DNA of 64,000 nucleotides from contig NZ_NEVS01000004.1 in NCBI RefSeq assembly GCF_002261215.1, forward strand, positions 1-64,000, written 5' to 3'. Within the stretch, counting starts at the first letter, position 1. Each line of letters opens with the position of its first letter. This document shows, one piece after another, positions 62,182-64,000 of the stretch. Under the pieces are notes generated by a model that worked only from the letters and a program-made list of their open reading frames with translations, made no database searches and was not told the DNA's origin. Origin of the DNA: Bordetella genomosp. 11. GTDB lineage: Bacteria > Pseudomonadota > Gammaproteobacteria > Burkholderiales > Burkholderiaceae_B. Both the position numbers and the translations under genes were made by a program.

Positions 62182-63341
62182 TGACGGACGAAACACAACA
62201 AAGCGCGCCGCGCGCGCCGGCGCATCGCGGCATCTACGACGCCGTGGTGATCGGCGGCGGCCTGGTCGGCTCGGCCTTGGCCTACGGGCTGCGGCGCGAA
62301 CTGGACCACGTCGCGGTGCTGGACGAGGGCGACGTCGCCTACCGTGCCTCGCGCGGCAATTTCGGCCTGATATGGGTGCAGAGCAAGGGCATGGGGCTGC
62401 CGCGCTACGGCGTGTGGACCATGGCGTCGGCAACCGCCTGGCCGCAACTGGCGGCCGAGCTGCAGGACCAGACCGGCGTGGACTTGCACCTGGAGCAGCG
62501 CGGCGGCCTGCACGTGCTCTTGAGCGACGAGGAAATGGAAGCGCGCGCCATCTTCATGCGCACGCTGCTGGCGCAGCCCGGCATGGCGCAGTACGACTGG
62601 AAGCTGCTGGATCGCCACGAGCTGGCCGACATGATGCCTGGCATCGGTCCGGAGGTGCGCGGCGCCAGCTGGACGCCGGTGGACGGCATCGCCAATCCGC
62701 TCAAGCTGCTGCGCGCGCTGCACATGAGCTTTGCCCAGCGGGCCGTGGATTACCTGCCGCGCCGCCCGGCGCAGCAGATCCGGCAGCGCGACGGCGTGTT
62801 CGAGGTCACCACCCCGTCCGGCACGGTGCGCGCGCGCAAGTTGGTGCTGGCCAGCGGCCTGTCGAACAAGGCGCTGGGCGAGCAGGTCGGCCTGGCGGTG
62901 CCGGTGCGGCCGCAGCGCGGCCAGATCGTGGTGCTGGAGCGCACCCGCCGCCTGCTGGAAACGCCGCTTTCCACGTTGCGCCAGACCGATGAGGGCACCT
63001 GGCTGATCGGCGATTCGCAGGAAGAGGCCGGCTATGTGGACAACCAGGTAGGCCTGCCGATCCTGGGCACGCTGGCCGACCGCGCCGTGCGCACGCTGCC
63101 CGCCTTGCGCGAGGTGCGGGTGGTGCGCAGCTGGGCCGCGCTGCGGGTGATGTCCAAGGACGGTTTTCCCATCTATCAACAATCCGAGACGTGCCCCGGC
63201 GCTTTCGTCGCCACCTGCCACAGCGGCGTTACCCTGGCCGCCGCGCACGCGCTCAAACTGGCGCCCATGATCGCCGCCGGCCAATTGGCCGACGACATGG
63301 CGCCATTCTCGACCCGGAGGTTTCATGTTCAAGAGGCTTGA
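62181..63341 (+). CDS. FAD-dependent amino-acid/opine-type oxidoreductase (DAO family, beta-subunit type)
   Basis: A 386-residue DAO-family flavoprotein: FAD motif YDAVVIGGGLVGSALAYGLR near residues 19-38, FGLIWVQSKGMGLPRYGVWT, VLASGLSNKALGEQVGLAVP and C-terminal FVATCHSGVTLAAAHALKLA. It resembles the catalytic subunits of HcnC, opine oxidase and hydroxyproline dehydrogenase. These work in complexes with a [2Fe-2S] subunit and a second flavoprotein, which are the next two genes. It probably oxidises the imported amino or imino acid at the C-N bond, passing electrons to the respiratory chain. Confidence 0.9.
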   Translation: MTDETQQSAPRAPAHRGIYDAVVIGGGLVGSALAYGLRRELDHVAVLDEGDVAYRASRGNFGLIWVQSKGMGLPRYGVWTMASATAWPQLAAELQDQTGVDLHLEQRGGLHVLLSDEEMEARAIFMRTLLAQPGMAQYDWKLLDRHELADMMPGIGPEVRGASWTPVDGIANPLKLLRALHMSFAQRAVDYLPRRPAQQIRQRDGVFEVTTPSGTVRARKLVLASGLSNKALGEQVGLAVPVRPQRGQIVVLERTRRLLETPLSTLRQTDEGTWLIGDSQEEAGYVDNQVGLPILGTLADRAVRTLPALREVRVVRSWAALRVMSKDGFPIYQQSETCPGAFVATCHSGVTLAAAHALKLAPMIAAGQLADDMAPFSTRRFHVQEA

Positions 63342-63633
63342 CGAAGCGCAGCGCCAGGCGCAAGGCGCGCCGGTGCGGGTGACGGTCAATGGCGCCGAGT
63401 TGCAATGCCGCGCCGGCGACAGCGTGGCCGCGGCATTGTTCGCCGGCGGCATGCAGGCCTGTCGAGATACCGCGGTGGGCGAGGTGCCGCGCGGGCCCTA
63501 TTGCATGATGGGCGTGTGCTACGACTGCCTGGTCACCATCGATGGCCAGGCCAACCAGCAGGGCTGCATGACGGCCGTGCGCGAAGGCATGAAGATCGAG
63601 CGCCAGCTGGGCGCGCGCAAGGTGCGGGCATGA
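63325..63633 (+). CDS. [2Fe-2S]-binding subunit of the dehydrogenase (HcnA type)
   Basis: A 102-residue small subunit with the ferredoxin-like cluster motif PYCMMGVCYDCLVTIDG (C-x4-C-x2-C) and a further Cys in QQGCMTAVRE. The N-terminal beta-grasp VRVTVNGAELQCRAGDSVAA is typical of HcnA/OoxC-like subunits. It overlaps the preceding gene by 17 bases and the next by four, so the three are made together. It carries electrons between the two flavin subunits. Confidence 0.92.
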   Translation: MFKRLDEAQRQAQGAPVRVTVNGAELQCRAGDSVAAALFAGGMQACRDTAVGEVPRGPYCMMGVCYDCLVTIDGQANQQGCMTAVREGMKIERQLGARKVRA

Positions 63634-64000
63634 TCGAGACGACGCAATGCGATTTGCTGGTGGTGGGCGCCGGTCCCGCCGGGCTGGCCGCGGCCACGAC
63701 GGCCGCGCGGCTGGGCGTGGACACGGTATTGCTGGATGAACAGCCCGCGCCGGGTGGGCAGATCTACCGCGCCATCACCACCACGCCGGTCACCGACCGC
63801 GCCGTGCTGGGCCGGGACTACTGGCACGGCGCCTCGCTGGTCGAGCCCTTCAGGCAGTCGGGCGCGCACTATGTGCCGGGCGCGACCGTGTGGGCGGTGG
63901 CCGAGCGTACCGCGCCCGAGCCGGCGCTCGGCTTCGAGGTGGCATATTCGGTGGCGGGCGAGGCGCGCATCGTGCATGCGCGGCGCCTGCTGCTGGCCAC
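63630..64000 (+). CDS. FAD/NAD(P)-dependent oxidoreductase subunit (HcnB type), cut by the window end
   Basis: The first 123 residues of a flavoprotein. It begins with the FAD motif CDLLVVGAGPAGLAAATTAA, then VDTVLLDEQPAPGGQIYRAI, the pattern of the alpha subunits of HcnB, opine oxidase and hydroxyproline dehydrogenase. The ATG overlaps the preceding stop (ATGA). The rest lies beyond the window. Completes a three-subunit dehydrogenase with the two genes before it. Confidence 0.85.
   Translation, partial: MIETTQCDLLVVGAGPAGLAAATTAARLGVDTVLLDEQPAPGGQIYRAITTTPVTDRAVLGRDYWHGASLVEPFRQSGAHYVPGATVWAVAERTAPEPALGFEVAYSVAGEARIVHARRLLLA

Overview
The window looks like the chromosome of an Alcaligenaceae betaproteobacterium, most likely Bordetella or a close relative such as Achromobacter. 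The clues are about 65-70% GC over most of its length, five Bug-type (tripartite tricarboxylate transporter) solute receptors with no permease genes beside them, many LysR/IclR/GntR/TetR-controlled catabolic operons, and an HU protein with a histone-H1-like Lys/Ala/Pro tail. The genus is inferred from gene content only.

Layout. 1-1162: end of an IS3-family element inserted in a DUF2971 gene, then a toxin-antitoxin pair. 1316-5400: LysR, Bug receptor and a LeuC/LeuD-like hydro-lyase pair, probably catabolic. 5545-8580: CsbD stress protein, glycogen debranching enzyme GlgX and an unknown protein. 8662-18806: a catabolic region (TetR, HbpS-like, Bug, LVIVD-repeat protein, CobW GTPase, HIBADH-type dehydrogenase, SMP-30 lactonase, amidohydrolase, SDR, CMD-family protein, LysR) with visible candidate operators. 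18908-20951: two tandem Bug genes, the second degenerate. 21273-22267: two small accessory proteins. 22386-25378: sulfite/nitrite reductase with DUF934, then the HU-like protein. 25599-34535: nitrate assimilation (nrtA, nrtB and nrtD-like genes, FAD reductase, nasA, SUMT, and nasT divergently). 34658-38416: a superfamily 1 helicase and a cardiolipin synthase-type protein.

At 38677 is tRNA-His. Next to it lies a clearly lower-GC block (about 38800-45550) holding a complete RiPP locus on the minus strand: a 53-residue precursor, a radical SAM/SPASM maturase, a secreted aspartyl protease, an HlyD-type adaptor and a C39-peptidase ABC exporter. The precursor has a double-glycine-type leader ending Gly-Ala. 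Its short core carries Phe-Ala-Asn and Trp-Pro-Lys, the aromatic-X-X(Asn/Lys) motifs used by three-residue-cyclophane (triceptide) maturases. This is the strongest candidate for an undescribed system. It is followed by a 1408-residue protein with a C-terminal HExxH zinc-protease motif, probably a toxin or effector.

50076-57355 carries an SDR and an IclR-controlled operon (Bug, acyl-CoA ligase, citryl-CoA-lyase-like protein, hydroxyquinol dioxygenase, maleylacetate reductase). 57374-64000 carries a GntR regulator and a polyamine-type ABC transporter joined to a multi-subunit amino-acid/opine/hydroxyproline-type dehydrogenase cut by the window edge.

The best-resolved regulation is at the nitrate genes. 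Divergent sigma-54 promoters sit between nrtA and nasT. The nrtA leader has two stem-loops with A1/G4 hexaloops, the second overlapping a strong terminator, which is the architecture of ANTAR-protein (NasT) antitermination.
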